This document shows, one piece after another, positions 23,976 through 36,737 of a stretch of 64,000 nucleotides of DNA. Position 1 is the first letter of the stretch; every line of letters starts with the position of its first letter. Origin of the DNA: Cristatella mucedo (lineage: Eukaryota; Bryozoa; Phylactolaemata; Cristatellidae). The position numbers and the translations under genes are program-made. The DNA lies in NCBI GenBank assembly GCA_009760855.2, contig WPIO01000253.1, positions 1 to 64,000 on the forward strand, given 5' to 3'. The notes under the pieces were generated by a model, which was not told where the DNA came from, did not search any database, and saw nothing but the letters and a program-made list of their open reading frames with translations.

Positions 23976-25385
23976 AGTATTAATATTATTCTGGGTCAAC
24001 CATTAATAGTTAGGCCGATACTGTGGTTGTCTGCTGCTTGTTCGTTATTCGGTTGCTTGAAGATAGGACGTTCAGCGCCAAGCAAATCGCTCGGTCTCAT
24101 GCGTGAACAAATGATATTGTTTTCGGCAAATGTTGCTGGCCTGCACACGTCGTCGTCGCTGTGTCAGCCTGAACAATCGTCGTGGTACTGCTCGACCTGT
24201 CTCCGAAGTGGTGAGCCTGTATACTGCCTCCAGCACGAGAGAGCTCAACCAATCATAGGTGAGCCTGTGTGCATTCATTTGATCGAGATGCACGTATAAT
24301 ATTCGTATGCACACATCTTCTGAGCATGTACACCTAGGTACGCAAGTCCGCATGAGGTGGATCGCACTCACCCGAGTTAACGAAAGTTAATGCTGCCCAA
24401 ATTAAAGGTTGAGGAAAAAGTGTAAGTGTCGTGTTTTTTATCAAATAATTATTAAATTCTATAATTAATATTTCATTCAATTATTATTAAAATCACGGCA
24501 CACGAAGTTTTTCATCAACCTTTATATGTAGCTGTTATTATTTGCACACATGTTTGTTTTTATACTAACTTATGCTCATGAAAAGTCACAAACAATATCT
24601 GAGTGGCATTTCAAGGCTGGCCTTAGTGTCCACTGACCTAGTGATAAACCTTGAGCTGCTTAGGTGACCAGTGAAAAGCTCCAGCGTCTCAAAAATTTGT
24701 CGTGCTTATTCTTCGTCTACCAGTCTCTCAGGCTTGTTGTTGTGGTGAGACCTGTCCTTTCTTTCAACTTGTGGAAGATGCATACTTCAGCAGCCTCTTG
24801 TCCTCGAGTCCAACGAATCCTCCTAGCTCTGTCTTGTCATGGTCGTACGCATTTTTCTCAGCTTTGCCTTAGTCGACGTAGATAGTTTAATTTCTGTGGT
24901 AAATCACGGCTGGCCTGGTAAGGACGCAAAGATAGTTGAACAGTGACCGTCCAGTGCTGCACACTGCTGCACAGGCGGTAAATGATGGTTAATGCTCAAG
25001 AAGGTAATCGTTGATATCAGCCGATTGCGAGAGCTTCAGAAATGGCAGATTCTACTTGAGCCCGAATTCCCTATAAGGCTTTTTGACACTGTGCTGTGCT
25101 TTGCAACTGTGCTGACTGTTTAGAGTGTTTAGTTGTAAGACGTGACAACAACGTACTCACTAAGTATTAGGTTTTAGTTGATGAGCTTCGCTACGTGTCA
25201 CTATTCGTGCCAAAGGTTTTGTTAGGATAAGTTATGCTGAGACTTAGTGGCTGTTGCTTACGTTCTTATTCATCGTCGACATTGTAATGATCCGCCTAGT
25301 AATGGCCCCTCTCAAGGACTCAGAAACATGACCTTAGGCTAAGGACGTACTTCATGATGGAGAGGAAGTTTATGTGCACTGATTG
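23976..25385. other. Unassigned region upstream of the caspase-like gene
   Basis: Open frames (24027-24299, 24664-24885) show no recognisable domain. Promoter or 5' exons of the gene at 25386 could lie here, but no TATA box or first exon can be pinned down. Confidence 0.35.
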
Positions 25386-27178
25386 ATGATAGCAGTGTGC
25401 AGAGTTACAGCTGTAGTCGGTAAGCACGTGAAAACGTCACAATCAAACACGGGCCATAGTTTGTCTTCTGTCCTGAAAGGTGCCAACCCTGCTAAGGAGC
25501 AAGTTGACAGTGCCTCCCCCGAAACGTGCCTTGCCATAATCGGCTCCTGTGTATGCTGTGCAGTGAAGCCTACCGTCGAAATGAACGCTGCCGGCAAATA
25601 TCGGGTCACAGATGGTCGGCAAGGTCGCGCTCGCAATCCGACGAACGGTCGCCGAGACCGGCTTTGCCACTTGCTTTGCAGACACAACAATGATAGAGTC
25701 ATCATCGCTCCGTCTGGCGATGAGGTGCACCACGCCCTCTTGTCGCTGAAGCTGCAGCTCGAGGAGCGAGTCGTGCGTGCCGCCGTGTCGAGAGCCTCGC
25801 GCGACCTCTGCCTCTGTCTTAAGTATCCCAAAATGCTCAAGTATGTCCGAAAGGCAGTCTGCAAAGTCGGAGCTCTCGTGCCAAAGACGGCAGCAGTTGC
25901 GAAGGCTCGCTGCTCCAAAGGCACCGAGGTGCAAAGGAACGAGGTACAAAGGGCTACTATACTGGCTACTAACGAGGAAAAAATGAAACGACTGCTTGCC
26001 ACGTTGGTCGACATCGCCTGGAAAAGGACGGAGCACGTGAGCGCCGGCGATGAGGCCGAAGGCAAAGCCGAGCAGCTGCTGGCCATGACTGACCTCTGGT
26101 CCTCCGCAGCTACTCACGGCGAGCCGGGCTACGAGGGCAAGCTCGGCCAGAACGAGCTGCTGAGAGAGAGCGCCAGGCATGCCGAGGAGCCGAAGATGGC
26201 CAGGCTCGCCAGGCTACCCAAGGACAGGCTCGACGACCCCAAGCATGCCATCCGGCGCTTGGCCGACGAGTGCTTTGCCGCGCTCATCTCGTCCAGCTGT
26301 GTGCCCACCTCTGCCCTCGTGCTGCTTCGCGAGAACAGCAGCGACGTCCAGCAGGCCGTGGCGTGCCTAACGTCGTGTCTGGGCGAGAAGGTGCTGGCCA
26401 AAGCTGCCCAATCCGTCGCCGAATCGCTGCGTCCGCTCGCCGACGGTTTCGTGTGGTACCACTACTGTGGGCACTCGACGGCGGTGACGGGCCTGCCCGA
26501 CGCCGCTCTGTCCCACGAGCTGCTCGAGGCCGCCGGCCATTATCTGGCCAACCTCGTAGTCACGCTCGACTGCTGCCACGCTTGACCAGCGCCCGGAAGC
26601 TGAGGTTCCACGTGGACGAGCGGGCGCCCTACTCAGGCTACGTCGCCGTGTCGTCGTGCACGGCCGCCCAGAAGTCACAGTATGGTCTCTCGACGGCGTT
26701 CACCGAGTTCCTCGTCGGCAGCCTGTGCAGCGCCATTGACGACTGCCCCCAGGCTTTCGATAGGGCGTTCCGTGGTCTTCGACAAGCTGCCGGACTGTCA
26801 GGGATGCCGAACGTACAAAGCTGGACAGGCTGGGGATGCTGCGGCCGGGATCCCTTAGTAATTCTATCAGCTCGTTCAGTGCAGGCGGTTTGGTATGAAC
26901 CCGATCAAGTGACAGAGGCGCCTTGCCGATTAACACAGAGCCTTATTCCATCAGAGTTAGAATCCAGCTTGATTGTGGGGCGGAGTCTGGTGGATACTAG
27001 ACAGGAAATAATGCTGGCCGCATTAGCTAGCGTTTCTCACGAGCCGCGGGCTCTCATAGAGAGAACAGTTCTCAGAACATGGAATGAAGCACACGGGGCC
27101 AATGTCTTCACAGAGAGCGAAAATCTAGAAATCGTCTCTGAAGACGAAAATAAGCTGAGTGCTGATTTAAAAGCCTAG
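25386..27178 (+). pseudogene. Caspase-fold (peptidase C14-like) protein with a frameshift
   Basis: The frame from ATG 25386 runs 399 codons to TGA 26583-26585; the downstream frame continues to TAG near 27178. The first 250 residues are helical and basic with no recognised domain. From about 26200 the text fits the caspase/metacaspase p20 fold: a helix (DDPKHAIRRLADECF), a strand VWYHYCGHS with the catalytic His (about 26452-26478), and VVTLDCCHA with the catalytic Cys (about 26556-26582). The next strand, GYVAVSSCTAAQKS, and FTEFLVGSL are in another frame, so a one-base shift lies at about 26580-26590. Family enzymes are Cys proteases in cell death or signalling. It is GC-rich and intronless here. 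The shift may be a true lesion, a sequencing error or, less likely, a missed intron. Confidence 0.6.
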
Positions 27179-27179
27179 G

Positions 27180-27949
27180 GTATGTCTTTATGTATCTCCA
27201 TCTGCAACTTCACAAATCCACAAAGACTATGTTCCTGGCTCGTCTCTCAATTGAGGCGAGCAGAAGTAGCAACGACACCCGAGCGGACTAGTTCGACCAG
27301 CACACGTCATTGAGCGGCGGCAGTGATCCAGTGCTTGTCGGTGACGCCGTGCAGTGCGAAGACATTGATGAACCTGCAGGTCTTCCGCCAGCCAATGCTG
27401 GCGCCGACGACGCGTATTCGGTGGCTCGTTCCACCGTCGCATTGACGGAGAAAAAGGTGCCGACTGGCATTCTCGCTCATCTCACACTACGCACGGCTGT
27501 CTGCGAGATAACTAACGATGCGGTCATGAATACCATGCTCCGTAAAGGTTTTGCTATTCACTGCTCAGTCAGCCTGTAGGCTGCTATTGCTGCTTGGCTT
27601 TGGGACTCAGCTTGCGTTTTCACTGAGAACATGTGTGAACGAACGAGAATCAGCCTCGGCCTCCTCGGCTGGGACTTGCTATGTAACTTACTTGGGCAAA
27701 GATGCAAGTGGTCGAAGTTGCAAGGGTAGACAACATTGTCTCGAACGAAGTTGCACGATTTTAACTCTCCTAATGACGGTAAACTATGTATGGATGTTTA
27801 GGGCTTAGGTCTTAGAAAGTTTTGGCTAAAGCAAGCTCTTTTCTTAATTTGAAAAAATATATTGAACAAACGATAGAAGTGTACATATATATATATATTT
27901 TCAGCCTGTGAACATCAAGTAATTTTGACGATTCTTTAGACGCTGCGAC
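27180..27949. other. Unassigned region downstream of the caspase-like gene
   Basis: An open frame at 27310-27579 (acidic start GGSDPVLVGDAV) could be a further exon of the upstream gene, but has no recognisable domain. A short TA run lies near 27885-27900. Confidence 0.35.
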
Positions 27950-28355
27950 AAGGTTATAATAATAATAATAATAAAAATAACTATAATAATGTACTTGATA
28001 AAGCGCCCTCAGAGAACTTAATATCTTTCTAGGCGCTTTAAATTTGATACAAAGGGAAATGCAATTAAATGGTAAGTAAAATCAAGCTCGAAAAACAAAC
28101 AAAATGAATAACATGGTTAGAGGTGACATGCACAGTGTCAGCATGCAAATGTGGTAAGTGGCATCATGCACAGTCTCAGCACGCATAGGCACGTGAAGGA
28201 CGAATCACAGGGACCCACTAAAGGCTGTATTAAATAGGTGTGTTTTTATGTTTCTTTTTAATGTGGTCAGGTCAGGGGATGTTCTGACGCAGGTCGGGAG
28301 GGAGTTCCAGGTTTTGGGAGCATACGAACTAAATGCACGGTCTTTACGGAAACCA
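27950..28355 (-). mobile_element. LINE A 3'-end fragment
   Basis: Minus orientation: it begins with an ATA repeat (27957-27975), then the hairpin complement GATAAAGCGCCCTCAGAGAA, and ends at the GCACGGTCT block near 28340. Non-coding apart from the extreme C-terminus. Confidence 0.85.
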
Positions 28356-28359
28356 AGGT

Positions 28360-28720
28360 TTGTTTCTCCTTTGCTGAAGTACATGTGATGGCTCCTCGTT
28401 GACCAACAGATTCAGTGTAAAGTTCTTACGCATGCCACTATTGTCAGCTATCGCTTGGCACCTTCGTACCTAGCTGAACTATGCTCCCGTCTTGTCCTCG
28501 TCGTGCCCTCAGGTACTCTATCGTCAAGGCGTTAGCTCTTCCATGTCTAAGCTTAAAGACCATCAGTGTCAGAAGCTTTTGATCTCAAGGTCCTAGACTG
28601 TGTAACTCACTCCCACAATTCCAATGCAATGACATCCAGACTTTTGGCGTTTTTAAGTTACGGACGAAGGTATGCTGCATTACATTCGTACTCTTTTTAA
28701 GGCTGTGCTGTAGCTACGGA
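28360..28720 (+). mobile_element. Fragment of another L2-like LINE
   Basis: Degenerate plus-strand text has the order LALPCLSLKTISV, SQGPRLCNSLPQF, which is the usual C-terminal block of L2-type RTs (GPRLWNSLP). It differs from families A and B, and frameshifts are frequent. Confidence 0.5.
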
Positions 28721-29489
28721 AGAGATAACTCGTTTCAGAAAATTCTTGTGATCCAAGCCTAAATATTTAACAGAAAGAAAGAGATTTTCAGCTGATTGTT
28801 TAGCCTTAATGGCTTCTACCCCTCCCCCTGCTTATTGTGGGCAACATGGAACCGCCCACTTCAAGGCTCGAAACCACATCCTGGCTCGTGAAGGGCAGCG
28901 ATCTTATCCCTGATCTAACACTCAAGGAAGCGCTTCCAACAAGAAAGCGATTGTATTGAATGCTAAAGTCCACAGAATTTAGTAGAGGATTTTTGTTGCT
29001 CGGATCAACTCTCCAAACGCCATCGAAGAAAATCAGCTGCGATGGCGATTCCCATTTTGAGCTGTTTGCAGGCACAATTTTGGCTTCAGGCTAATTAGAA
29101 ATTATCCATTCAAAACGCTTAGGATGTTCGTTTACTAAATTAGCATACCTATACTAAGTACAGCTGACGTCCTCGGACGGCGTGAATTTGGTTATTTTGA
29201 AAAGCATATTTTCTTTTAACTCCGATTGTCATGCTCACACGGGCAGCCCTACCTTGTTAGTGCATTAAAAGTAAAGGCAGTTGCGTTTACCTCAGTTCTC
29301 AGTTCAGTTCAGCAGTTGAAAAATCGTTTAGCCGACTTCTAGGCTGCACCTGATATTGCTAAAGACTGGCATGGTTGGCTTAGCAAGTATCCGTGAGATT
29401 TGTCTGCACAGCTGTGTTATCGACACTTTAACTGCATCTTTTTTATTTACTTTTGCATGTACACCGATATATAAAGACACTGGGACTAG
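28721..29489. other. Unassigned region
   Basis: No gene or repeat was supported. 28806-29075 (minus) is open but featureless. Confidence 0.35.
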
Positions 29490-29713
29490 TCGTGACAGAC
29501 CAGCTGAACTCATGCTTGGAAATTTCAAACTTGCTAGTAAGTTCCAGACTAATTTTAATAATGCCATTCGATTGATTTCACGACCTCGGCCCGAGGTCGT
29601 GGGTTCGAATCCTGCAGTGGGCGATCCTTTATCGCTACTGCAGCGGTAGTAAAAGCAGTGAAGGCTCTTCTGTAGCTATACAAAAAGAGGCTGCTAAATC
29701 AGCCAGTATTCGA
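29490..29713 (+). repeat. LINE A scrap joined to a SINE S copy
   Basis: 29490-29552 (GACAGACCAGCTGAACTCAT..., CTTGCTAGTAAGTTCCAGAC) matches LINE A near 405-468. From about 29578 a tRNA-like SINE follows, with a canonical B box GGTCGTGGGTTCGAATCC at 29593-29610 and the CTGCTAAATCAGCCAGTATT 3' end. The A-box half is missing. Confidence 0.7.
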
Positions 29714-29764
29714 CACTCGGGGTATTGACATTTACACTCACCTGAGTGGTAGGCAACATTGTAG

Positions 29765-30234
29765 TTGGAGCACGTCTGTATTCGTCCGCTGCTGTTAAAT
29801 AGACTAGCCTGCATTGTGGATATGGAGCTGATATGCTAAGATAGAAGTGCGGGTCGCAGCAGCCACGTTATAGATACTTTCGGCATACCTGCCTGCATTG
29901 GTGTTGCACATACAAGTAACTAGCCGAGCTACCGGGTTCAGGTGTTGCTGGAATTTGCAGCTCGTCGGCTTAGACTAAGACCGTTACGTGTGCTGTATTT
30001 GGGGCCTAGTTGTGACCGGACGTAGAGGCCGCACAACGTAGGGGCTCGTGGATGTAGCGATGGCTGCGCTTTGAAGAACGAACCCCCACAAGCCAGTAGT
30101 AGTGCTAGTGACAACAGCTGTATTGTTTCTTATATACGCATAGACGAGAGAGCGAGCGTCCGTACGGATATAGTAGCGGTCGTGGAATTGGCTCCGGAGC
30201 ACAAGTAGAGAAGATAGTACGAGAAAATGTAGAC

Positions 30235-30270
<36 letters not shown>

Positions 30271-30870
30271 TAGATAGCGTGCGTACAGGCTAACGCACCG
30301 GCAGAAAGTCAGTCGCCGCAGGACTGGCGGAACACGCGACCAGAGCTGACCCGTTGCCATGAAATCCAGCTAAGTCAGTCGACACTGTCCAACTGCTGCG
30401 CCTAAAGAGGCTATAGTTTGACATCGTCTAAGCGGCAGGTACGCGATACCACGCAGAACTCAGGGTCGGGCTCAAAGACGTTTAGTCACACGGACACAGC
30501 TGCAGGCAAATATGCAACTGCCCGCCATATGTCCTCAACCTGACTCTCGGGCCTTTGGTGCCCATTACTTATATACCATTGACATAAAAGGCAAGAGCCT
30601 AAACCAACGACAGGTTCGGAATTTCAAAATAGCCACATTCCCCTTTGATTTAATGATCAAATTGGGCAACGACAAGACAAAGCATCACAACAGCACAACA
30701 GAAATTCATTCCGTCTACAACGGCCTTCTCAACTAGCACGGAGCAAGGGAACGGCCACTCGGAGGAGGCAAGTGAAAGCACGGCCATTGATAACTTAACG
30801 GCTATTTGTGGCAGAGTATTTGTCGCATCGCCGAGCCATATAGCATTCTGCTGCACAAGCAGTCCCCAAT
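29765..30870 (+). repeat. Repeat family C, copy 2
   Basis: Direct repeat of 9931-10985 in the same order. It holds a GA microsatellite (about 30235-30270) where copy 1 has a shorter GAGAGTGAGAG. The right end runs past the point where copy 1 is cut by the gypsy LTR. Confidence 0.7.
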
Positions 30871-31974
30871 GCGATACCAGTCTCTGCCATCGTACGAGGC
30901 TTCCCTTCATTCACTCTAACGCCGGCTGCTGCCATGGGGAACTGCAACCAGTGTCGCCTCTCGCGTCGCCCGTGAGACAGATGTCTCGAGCCTCGGCTCA
31001 TGTGCGACTGCCTATATCAGCTCCGCTGGCCAATGGCACCAATGGCTTCAGTCTCTCTTCGTACACCTGATGCGCCTCCTTGGGGGTCGTCTCGCTACCA
31101 TCTTCTGCTGGCCCCTCCCGCGTCTCCGCCACCGGTTGTTCAGAACTGAGGTTAAATCACTATGCGCCAACACCTGCTTCTTCCAGTCCACGGTCTTCGC
31201 CTCCGACAGCTCGGCAAGCGTGTCGTGTACCTTCTCGGCGAGCGTCTCGTTCGCCTCCTTAGCGGGCGCTTCACGCACTTCCGCCGATGCCAACTCGCTG
31301 GTAACCGGTGCTTTCTATTCATCTACGAGGGCCTTCCCAGCCGTGTCCGCTTCTATGGCACAGCTTCCTGTCTGGGAGACAGAGCCTTCTCTTCGGCAGA
31401 CAGCCGTCTCTCTCATTGACGCTGCTTTCGCTCTGTCGGACGCAGCCGTCTCGCTGCCGGATATCTCCGATTCACTCGTGGACGCCGCCTCTGTGGGTTT
31501 CAGAGCAGTCTTTGCTGGCTCAGCCTACGTCGCCCAGCACACAATCGGTGATTGCTGCTGCCACATCCAGTCGCTTTTGTCGGCCTCCTCAGTCCGATGA
31601 GTGTTTACCAAATCCGAGCGCAACAGTCGCGATTTACTGACCAATACCTCTTGCCGCTGCTGCTTTATCGCCTCCTAATTATATCCTCGTTAGATCCGAA
31701 ATCTGTTCTTACCTTTAGGGCCTGCAAAAATATTACAAGTGCTTCATGCAGCTGAGCCTCTATTAATCTTACACTGAGCCAGGAAGGTAGGCAGCAAACT
31801 TTACTGCACCGCCTGCCATTAACACACATACGTACATGCGCCAAAAAGCAGGATCAGCACAACTTTCCTTAAGCATCCACTTCCAGTCGAGCAGCCAGCT
31901 TGACTAAGTCACCCCGAAGTAATAGTATTCCAACGCTATCTACTGGCGTGGTCTAATCTGCCGCTTCCGACGAA
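30871..31974. other. Unclassified GC-rich stretch with coding-like minus frame
   Basis: The minus strand at 31293-31048 reads as an Ala/Glu-rich helix (EVREAPAKEANETLAEKVH) followed by a basic Arg-rich tail. Plus-strand frames over it are probably shadows. It could be the internal coding part of repeat family C, if C is an LTR, or host DNA. No motif decides this. Confidence 0.3.
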
Positions 31975-32190
31975 ATAGCTTGTAGTTTGAAATTCTCTAT
32001 GCGGCAGGTACGCGATACCACGCAGAACACTAAATTGGGCTCAAATACGTATATCCTCACGGACGCCACACGTTGGGCCACTAGGCGACTTCCCATTCGG
32101 CGTACTCTACCTAACTCTTAGGTATTGGCGCTTGTTCTTTCTATGCCACTGTCACATACCTCAACGCACAATTAGCCAAGACAGTGTCAT
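31975..32190 (+). repeat. Repeat family C, partial copy 3
   Basis: GCGGCAGGTACGCGATACCA and GGGCTCAAATACGTATATCC match the region of copy 2 at about 30430-30640. Confidence 0.6.
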
Positions 32191-32619
32191 GTCCAAATAG
32201 CCACAAGGCCGTAATCAGTGCTCACCTTGTCCGGGCGGAGTGGTGTGAGTCCGGCTAAGGCGAAACGCCATTGTGAGCATGGTCGCGCCCGATATGTAAC
32301 ATTCGTTCCTGTTGTTATTCGGCGGCTGTTCTAGTGGGAGTCTCACAAAGAAACAGCGGCGCACGTAAGCGATAAAATAGTCTCTGATTTATTATACTTA
32401 ACGAGCACATATACCGGAGCGCTTTCAAACCCAGCAGACGACACGAAGTACAGCGTGCATTAGTACAATGACGTTTCGCAGCGTCGATGGATTAGCTATT
32501 GGCCACAGGCGAGACATGTACATTAGTATAAATGTGTTTCGCTAGTTACAAAAGCATAAGCCGCAGGCGCTAACTACATCTGGCGATAGTGGCTCGTCGT
32601 ATTGGTGTTTCTATGTACG

Positions 32620-33720
32620 CTACAACGGTATCCAACTTATGAAATTTATTTCAACGACAATGTACGACGCGGGTATTTGCATTTGTTGTTAGGCTGCCGG
32701 TGGTTCCCATGTTCAAAGTTACGGCAAAAACCTTACGGATTTGTGCATGCTGTAAGGAACAACTTTCAATACACTCTAGAATCAGTGAAATTCACTGCCC
32801 ACACGAAAGCTGGTCAGAACCGGATATTTACTCACTTCTATGCTTGGGTTGCATCAACCTTCCGTTGGAGGCAACCATTCGTTTCCCTTTAACGAGTCGT
32901 ACAGCTTCTGTGTAACGCTTCATTGCGGGTTACTCCACAGTCGGTTTCTAGTCGGTATAATTCAGGAACAGCAAATAATACATATATCGGCAATTCGAAT
33001 CCTGTGGATCTAGCGCATCGCCGTCGTGATAACCCATGAATAACTATGAAAAGCATGGTCACGAAGAGAGCACTGAGCTGTAGAGCTTTGTTTGTGCATT
33101 GCGGGCTCAGGAGAAGGAGTTGTGGTACGTGGCTGTCAGGGAGTGGGGGCGGTTGACTTGCACGTTGGCAGCCCAGGGTGTAGTCGCTCGGAAAAGCCTT
33201 CAATCTATAACCTCTGTTCCTCTTTGGCGGAAAAAATGTGGGGATGCGGGAGCCTGTTTCTACGAACCATGATTCACTGCCGCCCGTCGCCTTCCGAAAA
33301 CTCTTAGTCCGAGAAGTAGCAGCACCACCAGAAGCAGCAGCAGCTGTCGAAGAGCTATGGACGCTGAAGATTCACAATGTTTCTGACCTGTTAAGCAGGT
33401 CCGCGCCGTCTGTGACGTCAATAAGATCCGAAGCATTCGGTGGCCAGCTAAACGTCCCGGGTATTCAGGAGACAGTTCCAGGCGACCACACTGGCTCCAA
33501 AGATAAACATGTGAGTTTTGAAGGCACTCGCTGCTGAATGCCGGCGCCAGCCGTGACCTTGTGGTTGCTGCATAGCCAGGTAAACTAGCGACTTCGGGAA
33601 AGGACGCAGGAGTTGAGTGTGACTGAACGTCATCTTATCTTCAGCTTTTCTTTGGTGCAGCTATCGAGCAGTTAACCGCTGGTAGGCAGAGCAGGCATTG
33701 TGGTCGCTGGGAGCTAGAGT
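32620..33720 (+). repeat. Repeat family D, copy 1
   Basis: About 1.1 kb matching 38205-39320 in direct orientation: GTACGACGCGGGTATTTGCA, CGGTTTCTAGTCGGTA and a minus-strand open segment (SAFKTHMFIFGASVVA) are shared. It carries no recognisable enzymatic motif. Class unknown. Confidence 0.65.
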
Positions 33721-33751
33721 ATAGCAACTCCAAGCACGGAATGCGGTTGCT

Positions 33752-33893
33752 CTTCACGATCTCGTTACCGAGGTCGTGGGTTAGAATCCTGTGATGGGAT
33801 ATCCTTTATTGCAGCTGTAAGCGTTGGTGACGGCCTAGAAAGCTCTCACCACCACTGTTGTACAAAAAGAGGCTGTTCAATCAGCCAGTGTTT
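33752..33893 (+). repeat. SINE family S copy
   Basis: B box-like GGTCGTGGGTTAGAATCCTG (one change from consensus) and the GGCTGTTCAATCAGCCAGTG 3' end. 5'-truncated. Confidence 0.7.
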
Positions 33894-33895
33894 TT

Positions 33896-35059
33896 TTAAG
33901 CCCCCCCCCTCTCTCTCTGAGCGACCAGTTTATTGCGCCCTCGAATCTCATGATGTCTTCCTCTGTTTTGTGCTGGGCCTTTCTTGGGCTCAGTGCATCC
34001 AACATGTCGGAAGGCCGGAAGAGCCTGCCGTGCGACCCACTGCGAGGCACGCTCCAAGTCTCCCCAGCTGCTCTCTTGTGAGTGGGGGGAGATAACTAAT
34101 GCAAATAGCTTTCATCTGCATGCGTCAGCAGCTGCCCCTGAGCATGCCAACCTTTCGAACGTACTGCAGCAGCTACTGCTCTGCGATTCTTGTTCTTCCT
34201 GGCTGACTCAAAGCGCTCATAGTGCTGTCGGAGAGTAAGGATTTTACTATGCATCCGTCGATTGATCTAGTGCCGCTCCATTACCAAAGGGTTCAGGTTA
34301 CAACTAAATGTCAGACGATTCCACAGCCTAATTTATGTTGCAGCAGCAGAAGAGCATCAGAGGTTATCGATATCACTATCGTTGCTTCACTAGTGAGCTT
34401 CTCGGATTTATAAACCAAGCCAGTGGCCACCTTGTAAAGTAATTGATCTGACCCTGGATTTTTCTGCGATCCTGCTAGTACGGAGTTACAGCATTGGCCA
34501 TTGCAGCGCTAGCCAGCAGTGGCAGAAGTGTTGCTTATTTGTTGTTTCAAGTTGCAGTCATTGCAAGCTTCTGCTGTCGCTGCTGTGCCCAGTCCCTTTT
34601 TCATCGCCAACTGACGCTGATTAAGTATCAACAGTGTGCCGATGCTTTGATGTTGCAGCTTTTGCCTGTATTTAGTTGCTTCTGAAAATGCCAATTGAGA
34701 ATTGCTGACTCACTCTACACCATGACCCAGCCCACCAGAGCTTTGAGAGAACAGCAGCAGAAGCTTGAACCACGCACCCTTAAAGGTGAGCGAGCTCCAG
34801 GGCATGTCGTCTGCAGGAGCTTTGAGCAATGTACGACGTGCGATTTTTGCCGCATAGCATGATTTAAAATCGACAGCTAGCCAGCCCAACAGGATGACAT
34901 CGAAAAAGGAACTACATCGTTCGCATAGACTTTTTTCAGTACGATGCATGCTAAACAAATGGTGGCGAATGATGAATGTCGGGAAAATAAGTGTCGAACA
35001 AACGGTTGCAGCCATTCTAGCCGGCCGAAGCTGAAGCAGGTTCACCTATCGGCTCTTTG
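33896..35059. other. Unassigned region
   Basis: Starts with a C run and a short CT repeat. No gene could be supported; open frames at 33984-34238 and 35045-34710 lack recognisable domains. Confidence 0.35.
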
Positions 35060-35935
35060 AGGCTCTCTGTCAAAAAACTAAACTAGCTCCCTAGTTCTTT
35101 CTCGGCTTGGTTATTGTAATTCCCCTTTGGCTGGGTTACCAAGGAAAGCACCTAGGCCACTGCAGCTGACAATGAATATGGCTGCATCGCTAGTCCTCAA
35201 GTCTAAGAGGTTTGAGCACACGTCTCCCTAGCTAAGTAAGCTAGTACTGATGCCAGTTGAGCAACAGATACAGAGCAAAGTTCTCAGGCTGACCTACACG
35301 GCCTGCCACGGCTTGATTTCTTTGTACCTTGCTAAACTGCTGCACCAGATTCAGCTTCTTCGCGCCCTAAGGTCCTGTGTGAACAATAAACTACCGCTTT
35401 TATTCTTCCGTCTAAAGATAATTGGCAACAAAAGCTTGAGCTCAGCCGGTCGTAGACTGTGCGACTCGCTTCCTCAATTCTTAAGCAACGACAAATACTC
35501 TTCTGCTGCCGTATATGGCTCATCTGTTTAGTGATCCAGTGCTGCTACATTCAAGCTACTAACTACGTCAATTGCTCTCCTGACTGTGCCATAAAAATTA
35601 AAAATAAATCCTAGCTGATTAAACAGCCTCTTTTTGAATAGTGACAGAAGAGCCTTAACGGCAGTCACCACTGCTTGCGGTGGCGATCAAGAATCGCCCA
35701 CTGCAGGAATCGAACCCACGTTCTAGGGACCAAGGTCGTGAAAGCAGCTGCCTTACCTAGTGTGCCATCATGACTGCGCTTCCCATTTTCTCTTTTTTGC
35801 GTGCGACGAAGTCCGGTAGCTACTGAATGTGTACCGAAAGCCGCTTAGGCTGCGAGTGAGCTATAAAAAAACTCTCCAGCCTAACACCAGCATAGTCTTT
35901 CCGGCTTTGTGATGTTACAGTTTGAGATACATTAC
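35060..35935 (+). mobile_element. LINE B copy split by a SINE
   Basis: Plus-strand LINE B from the RT C-terminal region (PVEQQIQSKVLRLTYTACH at 35250 on, then LCDSLPQFLSNDKYSSA) to the 3' non-coding end (CCGAAAGCCGCTTAGGCTGC) and the ATACATTACAT tail near 35930. A SINE S copy interrupts it at 35604-35775. Confidence 0.75.
35604..35775 (-). repeat. SINE family S, full-length-like copy inside LINE B
   Basis: Minus orientation. The head has an A-box-like GATGGCACACTAGGTAAGGC and a B box GTGGGTTCGATTCC with correct spacing, and the tail ends TTTAATCAGCTAGGATT. This is the most complete copy of the family in the window. Confidence 0.75.
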
Positions 35936-36609
35936 ATGAAATATGCTACTATAATGAGTGAGCAAAATAGGCTCAGATTAGCAAAAGGAAACCTAGCCTA
36001 ACCTAAGCATTGTTTCACGACTTGAAGAAATTAATTGCGAGTATCTAATATTTCTAAATAAAGAAGTTCCACATTGAAAGACGTTAAAGCCACCGAGAGG
36101 AAGTACGTACCTATACAACCAGGGATACATTTTCTAGGCTCAGCTTGATTAGATAGTCTTGGTGAGGCTCTTCAGTCACTGATTATCTATAGTGTTTGAT
36201 GCGACTTAAATGTTTACAGATTTGGTGTGAAGCTTAACATAGCTGTCTATTTGTCTCAACACGAACTGGGGTTGAAATTGAACAGATTTCAGAAGAGCAC
36301 GTGCGAATGATAACATTTTTATGCGGTCAGCGAACAATTAAGGTAGATTTCTATTGGCTAAATCCGGCCAGTGGGGTTGTTGTTGGCTATTGTATGCGAA
36401 CCCAATGCTTTGTTTCAGTTGCCGGCATCAGGCTGCTCATTAGGCTGGCTTATTAGATGGCGATTAACTAGCAAGCTATTTGTACTGATCGCTCCAATCG
36501 AAAATAGTAGTAATACACACGGACATACTCGACAGTAGCGTATACCCATATCTTCATTCTGGGGTCGGCTTGCCTATATCGCACAGCTCGTGCATGCCTA
36601 TCGTGGCAC
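35936..36609. other. Unassigned AT-rich region
   Basis: No supported feature. Confidence 0.4.
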
Positions 36610-36737
36610 CTTGGTTTATTCTAGGGAAGGTTTTAGGTGCTTGCCTAATGAATAAGGTCGTGTGCTTAAGACCTTGGGCATATTGTTGACCCCGGGATGA
36701 GATTAAGTACTCTTAGGTTGGTATACAAATGAATTAT
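36610..36737 (+). repeat. SINE family T, degraded copy
   Basis: GGTGCTTGCCTAATGAATAA with a decayed B box, and GAGATTAAGTACTCTTAGGT then ATACAAATGAATTA, match the tail of the copies at 15890 and 37850. Confidence 0.55.

Noticed and set aside
25443-26180. A long minus-strand gene opposite the caspase-like gene
   Set aside because: It is a mirrored frame in GC-rich coding DNA without any recognisable motif; the plus strand carries the conserved His and Cys blocks.
29593-29610. A functional tRNA gene, from the perfect B box
   Set aside because: There is no A box or acceptor stem, and the same text recurs with a common non-tRNA tail, so it is a SINE.
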